A stretch of 64,000 bases of DNA from assembly GCA_002189035.1 (NCBI GenBank), contig NEEC01000008.1:992001-1056000 (forward strand), given 5' to 3'. This stretch comes from Utricularia gibba. Lineage: Eukaryota; Streptophyta; Magnoliopsida; Lamiales; Lentibulariaceae. The notes below the pieces were generated by a model. That model was not told the origin of the DNA. It did not search any database and saw only the letters and a program-made list of their open reading frames with translations. Below, one piece after another: positions 35,850 through 46,406 of this stretch (position 1 is its first letter; each line of letters starts with the position of its first letter). The position numbers and the translations under genes were made by a program.

Positions 35850-36970
35850 GTCTGGATCAAAAGGCCTATTAACAAAAATTCAATTCTAATTACTCAATTT
35901 ATTATACAATGCTTATTTCAAAAAATAATTCTAATAAAGAAGGAGTTGGAATTTTTAAATTTCTAAAAAATAAAAAATACTTATATATAGTAACATAAGC
36001 AGAAATTTTCTAAATATAACGTAATCCAAAGACCTTGTTCTATTTTATTAGTTTGTTGAAATAATTTTATTTATTTTTTAAAAATTTAATCTTTAGCTGT
36101 AAAATCAGAAAATTCATATTCTACGATAACTTCAGAAATTATTAAATTTCTTGAATTTCTGTTTCAAAAATTAAATGAATGATTAATTAGAAAAAAAAAA
36201 TACTTATTCACTTTTTATATATTACAAAAATATATTTATGTTATAACATTAAATTATATAATAATTTAGTATATTTTATTTTATTAAATTTTATAATATA
36301 ATTTATTTTATCCCATAAAATAGTTTTATAATCTCAAATTGAATTACATAATTTGAAATACAGTTTTAAATTACAGAACATATCACAATTCTTCACCTAT
36401 AATTTAAAATTGACCCCTTAATTATCGAATCAAACTAGTTAATCGGTATTTCAAATTTACCAAATTCAATTCATTGAATCAAATAATCATATACAATTCA
36501 ATATTTTTCTACTGCAAGACACAATTTAAATAAATATGACACAAAATTAAAATATAATACATATATTGATCTGTCAAACTCAATCTTGACAAATTCAAAC
36601 AGGGTTCATTAGTGTCCCAATTTTAAAATTGGTTCATGAAACAATGATATGGATAAAAGAGATTATTTAAGTGTAATCGCCCTTTCCAGTCCAATTTTGA
36701 CTGTAGAATCAGCACATGCCGTACAAGGCATATTCACATGTCTTTCTCGTGCCATTTATATTTATATTTATTATTATTAAAAAAATTATTAAACATCAGA
36801 TAAATGATTCAATTCAATTGTAATATTCAATTAAAAAATATGTTTAATCCGTTTTTAAAATATGGCGTCTGTTTTTTTGTTATTATTATATTAAAGAAAA
36901 CAACATTATTATTATTAATTTTTTTATTTAAATATAACGAGCACGTTTTTTTGTTTTGAGTCAAGGGAGG
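35850..36970. other. AT-rich spacer between divergent genes
   Basis: No coding resemblance. The sequence is largely A/T homopolymer-like and ends at the patatin promoter. Confidence 0.65.
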
Positions 36971-36979
36971 GGTCTTGGG

Positions 36980-37026
36980 TGACGTGGACGTTGACCAGGA
37001 AAAATCATTATGGACTAGTAGTTGAC
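36980..37026 (+). promoter_or_regulatory. W-box / TGACG cluster upstream of the patatin-like gene
   Basis: TGACGTGG at 36980, GTTGACC at 36990 and GTTGACG at 37021 combine two WRKY-binding TTGAC cores with as-1-like TGACG. Patatin-like lipases of this type are often pathogen- or stress-induced, so defence control is a reasonable inference. Confidence 0.45.
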
Positions 37027-37076
37027 GTGCTCCTCTTTGTTTATCCAATCCGAGCTTATCCTTTTGTTTCTGGGAG

Positions 37077-37086
37077 ATATAAATAT
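37077..37086 (+). promoter_or_regulatory. TATA box of the patatin-like gene
   Basis: GATATAAATA lies about 90 bp before the start codon. Confidence 0.55.
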
Positions 37087-37167
37087 GGGAGCTTGGGGAG
37101 GAGGAGGATATCGGCAATCACCTTCCTTCTAACGCACGCCAAAGAATCCTCATTCCACGAGCACACG

Positions 37168-38766
37168 ATGCGGTCCTTCGGCAACTCCAAATCGACGAAG
37201 GCGAATCTCGTCACGATTCTGAGCATAGACGGCGGCGGCATACGAGGAATCATACCGGCGACCATCCTTGAGTTCCTCGAGAAACAGCTCCAGCTGCTGG
37301 ACGGAGAAGACGCGCGACTGGCGGATTATTTCGATGTGATCAGCGGGACGAGCACCGGCGGTCTCATCGCGGCGATGATCTCGGCTCCTGATAGCAACGA
37401 TCGGCCTCTGTATGCTGCTAAGGATATCACGCCTTTCTATCTGGAGCATGGCCCTAAGATCTTTCCTCAAGTGAGGTAGGTTCTCTGCCCTAGGTCACAA
37501 TAGAGGAGCCTCGCTCTGTTGCTGCGGTTACTTTATCTTATTATTGTGTGTTTATGCAGTCCGGCAATCGGTTTGGTGAAATGGATGGTTGGTCCCAAGT
37601 ACGACGGCAAATACCTCCATTCGATTGTGAAGAAGAACTTGGGGACGACGAAGTTGAATCGCACCTTAACGAATGTGGTGATTCCCGCCTTCGACATCAA
37701 GAGGTTGGAGCCAACAATCTTTACCACATTTGAGGTTAGCAAGCAGACCAAAGACACTCTACACCATTTTTGTGCTTCTGAGTTCCAAGCCATTATATCT
37801 ATTGTTCGTGTTCACGTAGGCAAAGAAAAACACAACCATCAACGCCTATCTTTCCGATATATGCATATCGACATCGGCGGCGCCCACCTATTTTCCGGCT
37901 CACTATTTCCGCAACGACGATGATCAGGGGAACACCCGTGAGTTCCATCTCGTAGATGGTGGCGTTGCTGCAAACAATCCGGTAGGTTCATCCACCCAAC
38001 CAACTATCTTTTGCAGGTTTATTGATAATTATCTGATTTATCTTATGCCCTCTGAAGGCGCTGGTTGCGATCACCGAAGTTTCGGAGCAGATCATGAACG
38101 CGAACCCGAAGTTTTCCCACGTCCAACCCATGGAGCTGACGCGATTCTTGGTGATATCCATCGGCACGGGCCAATCAAAGCCTGATCACAGCAGCTACAA
38201 CATGAATGCAGAGAGTGCAGCGAAGTGGGGCGTTCTGCCGTGGCTTGTAAGAGGGGGATCCTCACCAATTTTTGATGTATTCAGCCAAGCAAGTGCGCAC
38301 ATGATTGACATTCACATCGCTGGAGTCTTCCAAGCATTCCATTCAGAGCAAAACTACCTTAGGATCCAAGTAAGTTAACCACGAGAAACTAGATAGATCC
38401 TGGATCAGTTGACGACTTCGATGAACACTCACTCAACGATTTTGCAGGATGACAGCCTAGTTGGTGATGAAGCATCTGTGGATGTTGCAACCATGAAGAA
38501 TATGAACAGGTTGGTTGAGATTGGGAAAAACCTACTGAAGAAACCCGTGTCAGCAGTCAATAGGGACACTGGCCTGTTTCAGCCAATTGAGAATCAAGGC
38601 ACAAACGAGGACGCTCTGATCAGGTGACCCCCTGCTTTCTTTAGTTAGTAAACCAGGCACTAGGGAGACTGGTTCCCTTTTCAAAACTAACCATTAATGC
38701 ACTTTTTTTACCACCAGATTGGCAAAATTACTCTCTGATGAGAAGAAGACAAGAACGTCAACTTAA
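37168..38766 (+). CDS. Patatin-like phospholipase (PLP)
   Basis: Lipid acyl hydrolase releasing fatty acids from phospho- and galactolipids. Six exons join in frame: 37168-37475, 37560-37734, 37820-37981, 38058-38369, 38448-38623 and 38718-38766 (393 residues). Motifs: the oxyanion-hole glycines [14 protein letters not shown] near residue 20, the nucleophile elbow GTSTGG near residue 64, and the catalytic Asp in [11 protein letters not shown] near residue 208, so the Ser-Asp dyad is intact. No signal peptide is seen, so a cytosolic enzyme such as Arabidopsis PLP2 is likely. The end, KKTRTST, is short. In-frame codons upstream of 37168 lie before or around the TATA box, so 37168 is preferred. 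Confidence 0.93.
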
Positions 38767-39103
38767 CATTCCAAGGGCTGCAGGATCAGGAGCTCTCCCT
38801 ACAAAGAAAAGTGCATACTACAGCTTGAACTCATCATGTTTATTGTTTATTCGTTGTAACTTGCAGATTCAATTTGAAATAAACTCGTTGCTTTTACGTT
38901 GTGTATCCCACTCCCAACCCACAGATTTACACGGTTACAGTTTGGTTCGGGGTTTCGGGTTAAGGGTCACACAAGAAACTAGTTTCTCATGCATTTCAAA
39001 GCACTGCCCTTCACAACTACATTACATGGACGTACAATGAAAGCCAATTGCCACGAGACAGAGACAAGCAGCAGCAAATAGAGGATTGGGGAAAGGGCTA
39101 AAC
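38767..39103. other. Spacer between convergent patatin-like and APRL genes
   Basis: 3' UTRs only; AATAAA-like signals near 38877 (GAAATAAA). Confidence 0.5.
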
Positions 39104-40316
39104 TTACATGTCCCTGAGCTTGGATGAACATGTCTCCCCCACTGATACAGAAGCCAGGGAGGAGGCCCAGCCACGGGCGTTTCTTGCACCTTTGTGGAAG
39201 CTCTGATTCTTCAGTAATCTCAGCCTTCTCCAGATTCTTTTAACATCTATGAGGTGCAGTAGGTGCTCCACTATCCGCCTTGGCTCGCCGAAGATCCCGA
39301 GATTTAGGTGAGGAATGTAAGTGGCCCATAGTGCCAGTAAACAAGATGCACTCTCTGGGAAGAAGTAGTTATGGATCTTCAAAGTGATGAACATCATAGA
39401 AAGTAATAAACAAGGGTCCCTCAAGAACGTGTCTTTCGAGCAAGTTGCTCTCTGTAGCCGATGCATGTCTTGTTCAGTCTCGGATTCAACTGATGCTTCA
39501 TCCACTACGGGATCAAGCCCTGGAAGACAAGAGGGCATTCAGGAAAACGCACGTATAGATATACAAAAAACAGGAAATGAATCTTCAAGAGCATGTGTCA
39601 CCTGTAATTCTTTTATAAAAGCTCACAAGGGAATGCACATCTTTTACCCCAATGTATCGACTTTTTTTCGTCTGGTTCATAATCAACAGCGACGGCACAC
39701 TGTGTACCCCATTGATGGAGAAAACGCTGCAGAGAATCCACACACACGAATTTTACTTATGTCTAAGAAATGATTCTCACAAAAACAAATGACCCAAAAA
39801 CGCTTCACTAATATTTTCCATGGTACAACTACTTATATCATTTGGAGAACGAAAAAAGTCACCTTGGTGTTGCGGAAGATTGCTCTACCATCAAGTGCTT
39901 GATCTGGGGATACAAGAAACTAAGATTCCAAAACTTCGAAACCAAGATGTTGGAAAACGGACACCAATCAGCATAAAACAGAACGGCGATAAACTCATTC
40001 TTTCCGATGGAGCGAATAGCCTTCTCTAAAGAATCTCCATCCACCTACAGCCCCCACTAATACGTCAATACGGAAAGAAAGCAAGCAGACCTCAACCTCC
40101 AGCAATAAAACAATAAAGGGAAAAGAGCACCTGAACTGGCAAATGAGCGGGAGGATATGAAAGTGGGCACTGGGAACTGAGATCAAGGAGAAAGCTTCTG
40201 AATTCACAGCTGCAAATCGAGGCCGACGTAACCAACGGGACCGCCGATATTGTCGATTCTGTTAAAACGCATACCACCAACAAGAAATACAAATATATTC
40301 CTAGGAAAGCCTTCAT
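39104..40316 (-). CDS. 5'-adenylylsulfate reductase-like (APRL) thioredoxin-fold ER protein
   Basis: APRL proteins resemble the thioredoxin half of APS reductase but lack the reductase domain; their function is unclear and they are expected in the secretory pathway. Four exons on the minus strand: 40131-40316, 39863-40044, 39602-39726 and 39104-39519 (302 residues, family length). Residues 1-24 are a signal peptide (GIYLYFLLVVCVL). The core reads VLFYADWCPFSNILVSKF at about residues 82-100, with a WCPFS motif that keeps only one active-site Cys, as usual in APRLs. HLMVEQSSA and GVHSVPSLLIMNQTKKSRYIG follow. A C-terminal hydrophobic stretch (LLALWATYIPHLNLG) may be a membrane anchor. The stop overlaps a strong donor-like CAT|GTAAGT. 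Confidence 0.9.
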
Positions 40317-40469
40317 TTATAACAATCGCATAAAAAATATCCTCAAATTCGCCGCGAAATCCCGGTTCTTCAACAAGATACACCTAAACATCAAGAATTG
40401 AGAAAATGAATCATCAGGAAGAAGAATAAAAATGAGAGCCTTTGAATTTCAGGAGATTCACAGACCTGC

Positions 40470-40487
40470 GTCGTCGTCGTCGTCGTC
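40470..40487. repeat. (GTC)n microsatellite upstream of APRL
   Basis: Six GTC units. Confidence 0.85.
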
Positions 40488-41044
40488 TTCCCTCGTCGCT
40501 CTACCGCTCCCCAGATTCGTGAAATCGGAAACTAATCTCTTCATAAAAAAAAAAAAAAAAAAATCTTGTGCGTTTATAATATTTTAACATATATTTTATT
40601 TATTTTGCTTTTTCTGATGTGACAGGTAATAGTAAATAATATTTTAATTATGAATTTGATAATATTTATTATTTATCATATTAAATATCTTCAAAATTTT
40701 ATTATTTAAATATGAATTATATTGATATATAAACTATTTTAAGTGAATATATTGTCAGAAAAATATTATTATACTTTCTGCTTCAAAAAAATTATTTTTT
40801 ATTCGCAGAGCATTTTTGTTAATATGAATACTTTAATAATTTTTTATATACAATAAATTACAAATTTTTTATTAATATATAACAACTAATTCTTACAAAG
40901 CATATTTTGGAAAAACGTTCTTAATAAAATAGAAATTGAAATTATATTAAAAGTAAAAAAACACTTCTGAATCTTTTTTGTAAGAAAAGTTTTTCATATT
41001 TAATGAAAAATAATTATTAAATACTTTTATAAATAAAACTCTAT

Positions 41045-41515
41045 TCTTTAAATCAAATATTTTAATTTTATTAAATATATATATATATATAACCTAATTA
41101 TTTTTGTATGATATTATTATTTTTAAACAATTAATCCTTATTATTTTATGTTTTTTTAAAAAGATTTTCACATAATTAGAGAAAATAATTTTGTATAAAT
41201 TATCATTCTACTCCGTTAATAAGGTTAGTATTCATCTAATGTATTTCCACAAATTATTTTCAAATAATACTATAATCTTTAAATCAAATATTTTAGTTTT
41301 ATTAAATATTTATATATATATACAACACATACTTATTTTTGTTAGATATTGTATGTTTCATGAAATCAACATTTACGATTTTATATTCTTTTACTTTAAG
41401 TAAAAATTTTTATATAAGATTAAAGAAAATCATTTTATATAAATTATTCTTTTATCTCATTTGTAATCAATGTAGAATTTGAGTAAGATGTTTTCACAAA
41501 TTAATTTCAAATACC
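41045..41515. repeat. Diverged tandem duplication, period about 231 bp
   Basis: Copy 1 (41045-41275) and copy 2 (41276 to about 41515) both begin TCTTTAAATCAAATATTTTA and both end with TTTCACAAATTA-type and TTTCAAATA blocks. Similarity is interrupted by small indels. The unit has no open frame. Confidence 0.65.
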
Positions 41516-41713
41516 TCTAATTTTCGAATAAATTATAATATCCTATCAAATAAATCCCGACAATTCAAAAAAAAAAAAAAAAGAAAGACAAGTGGAAAAG
41601 CGATGCTATCAGGATACAACCCATAGACGATTTCATAAGGCTTTGGGGACTTGTTCACTACCTCACTGCAAACAGCATATCATTGGCTGCTCCCAGAGTA
41701 CACAGAAACACCA

Positions 41714-42298
41714 TTAGTCGGTTGCATTTGTCCAAAATGGAGGAGGATCAACGCCTACACATTCACTGAATATAACCGAATCTGCAGCAACTTCCAGCCC
41801 AATATGAGTCACATGCTTTACATCAGTCGGGTATCCGATATCCATACTGCACCCTTCTTCTTCTGATTCCTCTTCTCTGTATACTGAAACAAATGCCACG
41901 GATCTCACCCTGCTTCCCACTGAATGCCAAAATGCAGCTGAAAAGAAAAAAGGTAGTAATTTGCAGTGCGTACCAAGTAGGTGGGAGACATTTGTGATGC
42001 TTTTAACCAGCAGCTTCTGGAGCCTCCTAACCACCATTATGCTTGATGGGTTCTTCCATGGTTTTGCAGTGGTGTCCCCCACCTCACGCTTGCAGTCCCC
42101 TTTTGGTGCTGTTGACAAAATTTGATGACAAATAGATAATTGCACACAGGATCTTTTTGTAATCTGTGATACAAGAAGAGGATACATACTTGTGGTGGAT
42201 CTTCTGAGTTGGTGGTGATTGGTTGCTGCTGCAATGCTTGGCTCGCAGATGCAGCCCATTGTGAATGGAAGGAATGCAGCCCGCTCCATTTTCCTCAT
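41714..42298 (-). CDS. ROP-interactive CRIB motif-containing protein (RIC)
   Basis: RIC proteins bind active ROP/RAC GTPases at the plasma membrane and act on the cytoskeleton and calcium during polar growth. Two exons on the minus strand: 42190-42298 and 41714-42108 (167 residues). The N-terminus MRKMERAAFLPFTMGC matches the RIC2/RIC4-type start (MERL.VLPF..GC). The middle is basic (KSITNVSHLL). The CRIB motif is MDIGYPTDVKHVTHIG, with I-x-x-P and both His residues present, preceded by an acidic run (EEESEEEG). The ATG at 42298 is chosen because it gives the family N-terminus; the frame stays open upstream to 42403. A 36-nt stretch with GT...AG ends in exon 2 is too short to be an intron. 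Confidence 0.85.
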   Translation of the reverse strand: MRKMERAAFLPFTMGCICEPSIAAATNHHQLRRSTTSMYPLLVSQITKRSCVQLSICHQILSTAPKGDCKREVGDTTAKPWKNPSSIMVVRRLQKLLVKSITNVSHLLGTHCKLLPFFFSAAFWHSVGSRVRSVAFVSVYREEESEEEGCSMDIGYPTDVKHVTHIGLEVAADSVIFSECVGVDPPPFWTNATD

Positions 42299-43247
42299 CT
42301 TTGGAGTATAGGGGTGGCTGCTGAGTGCTGATGCATAAATATAGTGTAACAAGCAGTACAAAAATTGGTATGTGTTCATGAATGAATGTTCACTTTGCTG
42401 CAAGAGCTTCTCTCTCTGGTAGTTGTAATGCTAAGGTGGGGCTCCCTTTGAGAAGCAGACAACCAACCTGTGAAACCTTACATCTACCAACTTACAAGTG
42501 AGTCTCTACTGCATTCCTGCCGCGGAAAATGTCTCCCCACAAGATTTGTGACACCCGTCTTTGCCTAGGGGGCTTCACAATCACATCATTGTGAGACAAA
42601 AATGAGGTTACAAACTCGTTTCCTGAGGATTTTTATTGCATTTTTCACATCATAATTGGGAGAATGCTTCCTTCATGCTATGTACTGATGGCATTCCACG
42701 TGCTTCACCAAACTGTTTGGGCTGTGCAAGCAACGTTACCACTAAAGCACAGAAAGAAAGTAGCCGCTGCATAAATAATTTCAGAGCATGCAACATGTAG
42801 TTTCCTAATTGTTTTAAAAAAGCAAACAAACGAACTTAAATGATGGACACTCATGTGACCAATTTCAAGGGCCGCTGGTTGGAATGCTACGGAGCATGTT
42901 GGTATATGGCAACCTTTCAAATCTTCAACCGAAAGGGCAATCCAAGATAAGATCGATAACAGCAGTGTTCGATACCACGTAGAGTAGCCTAAATTAAACT
43001 GACAAATCACATGGCATATTCCACAGTGTGCAAACTTGAAAATAGTATCAAAGTGGAGAACATCGTTCTTTCTCCAAGTTTTCTACATTCAGTAGTTAAA
43101 TACTGTGAAATAATAGAATTTGTGATGCTCACGTGAGTGAAACAAAATGAAAGATGCAAGATGCCAAGCATAAGCTAAACGCTGAACGATAATATGCTCT
43201 CCTTTTCTCTGGTAGTTATTGCTACAATTGAGTCTAGTGAACTCAAC
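42299..43247. other. RIC promoter and GDT1-like 3' flank
   Basis: No coding resemblance on either strand; moderate AT content. Confidence 0.55.
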
Positions 43248-45259
43248 TTACAGTGGAGGGTAGAAGTAGGAGGACAGCGAAAAGCCCAGGAAAAGCAAAC
43301 CTCCAACTGTGGCAACCGTTCTCTGTGAAATCTTGGATGCCAGCATGCTTCCACCAACCACAGCAATTGATGTGCAGATGGAGTGTCCAATGGCTGCCCC
43401 AACCGCAACCCCGATTGCATTCTTGTGTGTCGCCAGCTACATGACACCGAGTCGATCAACCAAATACAACTGATTCTTGGTCTCCAAACAGCTTGAAGAG
43501 TGCAAGCATGAATGGAAACTGGAAAACACCGATAAAGATGACTGCAGTCTTACAGCAATTGTTGCTATCTGGCTTCGATCCCCCCATTCAGCTAAGAACG
43601 TCAGGATAAACGACTGTACAAATGCAAGAAAGTAATAAAGACAATAAAGCTCTATGCAGAACTCCGAGGATGAAATGGTTTTTGGATATTGCAGGGAAGA
43701 ATTAACTTGAACAAAAATAATCAAGCCTCTATGACAGTTACAAGGACATACCTCTAAGAAGATTGGCGTACAGAATCTCGAAAAGATGCGCCTGACTGCT
43801 GATTTTCCTTGCCCAGATTCAAGTTTTTCTTCCACCTGTAACATTACAGGAGCTGAAAATGATTTGGAAAAGGTGGGCAGCAACTCGACCATTTCAGCAT
43901 GGACATTGGCTATGCATTTGGACTATATCAAGAGTTTCTTCCACCTGTCTGTTAACGACGACTGACCCTTACGTCAATTAGATTAAAAAGAATCACTTCT
44001 TAAACAGTGGCCCGAGTTACCACTCATGATCATGAAATTATGCATAGTTTTACAATGTTATTGCTTTTATAAAACACGAAAATGTAAACATGAGATCACT
44101 ACGCAGATGAAAAACATACTTCCTCTATCTCTTTCTTCTGAGAAGATTTAGGGTCTGATCTCCATGCAATGTAAAGTAGTCGGAGGCCAAAAAATGCATA
44201 AAGAACTGCATAAGAATCACTAATTTCAATAAAATAAGGGAAAGTATGAGAACTTGGATTCCTAAGCAAACAAATGTTGCAAACTGAGTATAGGCAACCA
44301 TTGGCAATATGCAAATCAAGGAACTTTTCGCTGATAAAGATTAAGTGAAGAAAAAACCTGTAGCTGCACTATTCGTATGCTTCCTTGATATCAAATTCGG
44401 AACAATCCTACCAAGACCAGTTGAAAGTATCTGGGTGCAATTTTTTTCAAGCAGAAGCCAAGTCACAAATGATTTCCACACAAAAATTCACCGGCAGGAG
44501 ATAACAGAGTAATAACAGCTACACAGGAGCAGAATTTTCTCTTTTTTTATAACACACTGAACGTATGCAGGCCCTCATTCAAGTGACCTGTTGGAAAATT
44601 CAACTTACCGTCATTACAAACAAAGCACTCAGCGCACCAGATAAAACAATTGACTTGGGATGACGCATAGCCATAAGAGCAGCAATGATAAAAGTTTCAT
44701 CTCCAATCTAGCACATTAACCACCATAAAAGGTAACAGCTTCAGATAAATGAAGTTATGAACATTATGCCACCAACTTTACCTCTCGCAAAAGAAGGTAA
44801 TGGAAAGGCATAAATTCACTCGAAATCATTGCGTACCTCACTAACAATAATCATGGACAGACTTGCAAAAAAGGCATCAAAGATCCCAAGGCCCGAGTCC
44901 AAATGAACGCCAAGAGTAAGAGAAGCAGCATCTTTTTCATCCTTTACAACGCTACCCTTAATTTTTCCAACAAGTATCTGCACCCAGCTAAAAACTCTGC
45001 TCAAGCGTTGCACAACCAAAATATGAGAATAAAAGCCAAAAAGTCACTAACTTTACTACGCCGACTCAGACTCCCCATCGATCCACGTGATTCCTGCCCA
45101 TCAGATTCCCAATCCAGCTCAAAATAGTACAAAAACCAATAAGAACAAAAAAAAGGTTACCTGGGCGGAAATTCGGTGGAATGTGGAAATCATCAGCAGC
45201 ACGAAGACAAAGATACAGACATTGTTCCTGGAAAACGGGTTCGACGAGCAAACCGCCAT
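43248..45259 (-). CDS. GDT1/TMEM165-like Mn2+/Ca2+ transporter (PML3-like)
   Basis: UPF0016 cation transporter of the Golgi or secretory pathway that supplies Mn2+. Exons on the minus strand: 45161-45259, 44837-44977, 44609-44707, 44358-44430, 44120-44205, 43752-43835, 43554-43613 and 43248-43436 (276 residues). Exon 1 encodes a signal peptide (VCIFVFVLLMISTF). The two signature motifs are present: SEIGDETFIIAALMAMRHP and AEWGDRSQIATIALATHKN. Further membrane segments are VLSGALSALFVMTILS, VLYAFFGLRLLYIAW and GGLLFLGFSLSSYFYPPL. A soluble linker with EEKLESGQGK separates the halves. The signal peptide points to Arabidopsis GDT1-like 3 rather than the shorter GDT1-like 4 and 5. The join of exons 1 and 2 is the least certain. 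Confidence 0.9.
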
Positions 45260-46406
45260 GGGAGGCTCTCCCGATGTTGAGCAAATTAACTAGATCGGCG
45301 AATCGCCGCTGATTCCTCCAATCCTTTCCACAACTCGGAGATCTGCAACCACACCAAGCGGGAGCTTCCCAATCCCAACCACCGTCGATCTACCCTCTAC
45401 AGACACTGTGCCGCGTCATTCATCCACCCTCCCATCTTCTTTTTTTTTTTTTTTTTTTCGTTTTTCGTTTTTATTTTCTTTTAAAATTTCCATAATTTCA
45501 CGAAAACAAAATATATTCCGATTAGACCGGGTTCCATCATTCAGCCGGTTCTTTTGACTGAACCGGCATTTTTTGGTTCTCTTCCAAGAATATTAACGTT
45601 TTGAGCAGAGGTATCAAACAGCGAACACTCCCTCCCCCGGAGGTGATGGCCATCTCGAATGCCAACAGATGCAACATAGGACGCCCTTATGGTCGGAAAC
45701 ATCTCGCATATGGAAGTCGACGGCGAGCCGATGACGAAACGGAGATGAGGTTTTACATCTCCACATACATTTCTGTTTCAGAGATCAAAGGAATGCAAAA
45801 GCAGATGAGAATCATACCAGATTTTGAATCCTTGTCATGATCCTCGTGCTTGCTATCGGATGGATCACCCGGGCAGCAAAACTAACAAGAGATGAATCAT
45901 TTCAACTTAGAAGGTACGCCTGAGATGTATAAAAGCTTAACCTGTGGGCCTCACTTTCCTGTGGATTCCTAGCAGCAGTGCTACTGCAGAAAATGGTATT
46001 GGGTATGATAGTGTGTGTCATAGAACCGTGATGACAGTAACAGGAATGTGCAAAACAAAGCCAGGCTGCAGCACAACCAGGATCCATAACAAGAATCATG
46101 GATACCTTCAAGGTGAGTGAATATCTTCCCTAGAGATAATGTCATGAGGATCATGGCATAGAATATGAAACAAAAGGGTGAATTGGCCTTTATTGGTCCT
46201 CCAGAAAAATTCTGAGGCTTATACAATTCAACAGGTTTAGGCAAATCAATCATTCTGCTGAACTGCATGCATGTCCAGGAGAATGGATTGCCACTGAAGT
46301 TAATCATATATACAAATGCAGCCAGTGAATTCACATGATGCAGCTACTTATTTCTCTTCCAAAAATATATAAAATACAACTTAATAGCTTTTTGGAGCAT
46401 ATTGTA
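45260..46406. other. Spacer between GDT1-like and CCCH genes
   Basis: GDT1-like leader, a T-run near 45440-45459, and the CCCH 3' flank. A 79-codon plus frame at 45601-45840 has no family resemblance. Confidence 0.5.

Larger units (their letters stand above)
40317..41713. other. AT-rich spacer with microsatellite and tandem duplication
   Basis: APRL promoter and leader up to about 40540, then AT-rich DNA without coding resemblance. It contains the tandem duplication 41045-41515. Confidence 0.65.

Noticed and set aside
41651-41866. 71-codon plus frame antisense to the RIC gene
   Set aside because: Shadow of the CRIB-containing exon.
45601-45840. 79-codon plus frame between GDT1-like and CCCH genes
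   Set aside because: No splice extension and no motif; AT-rich spacer on both sides.
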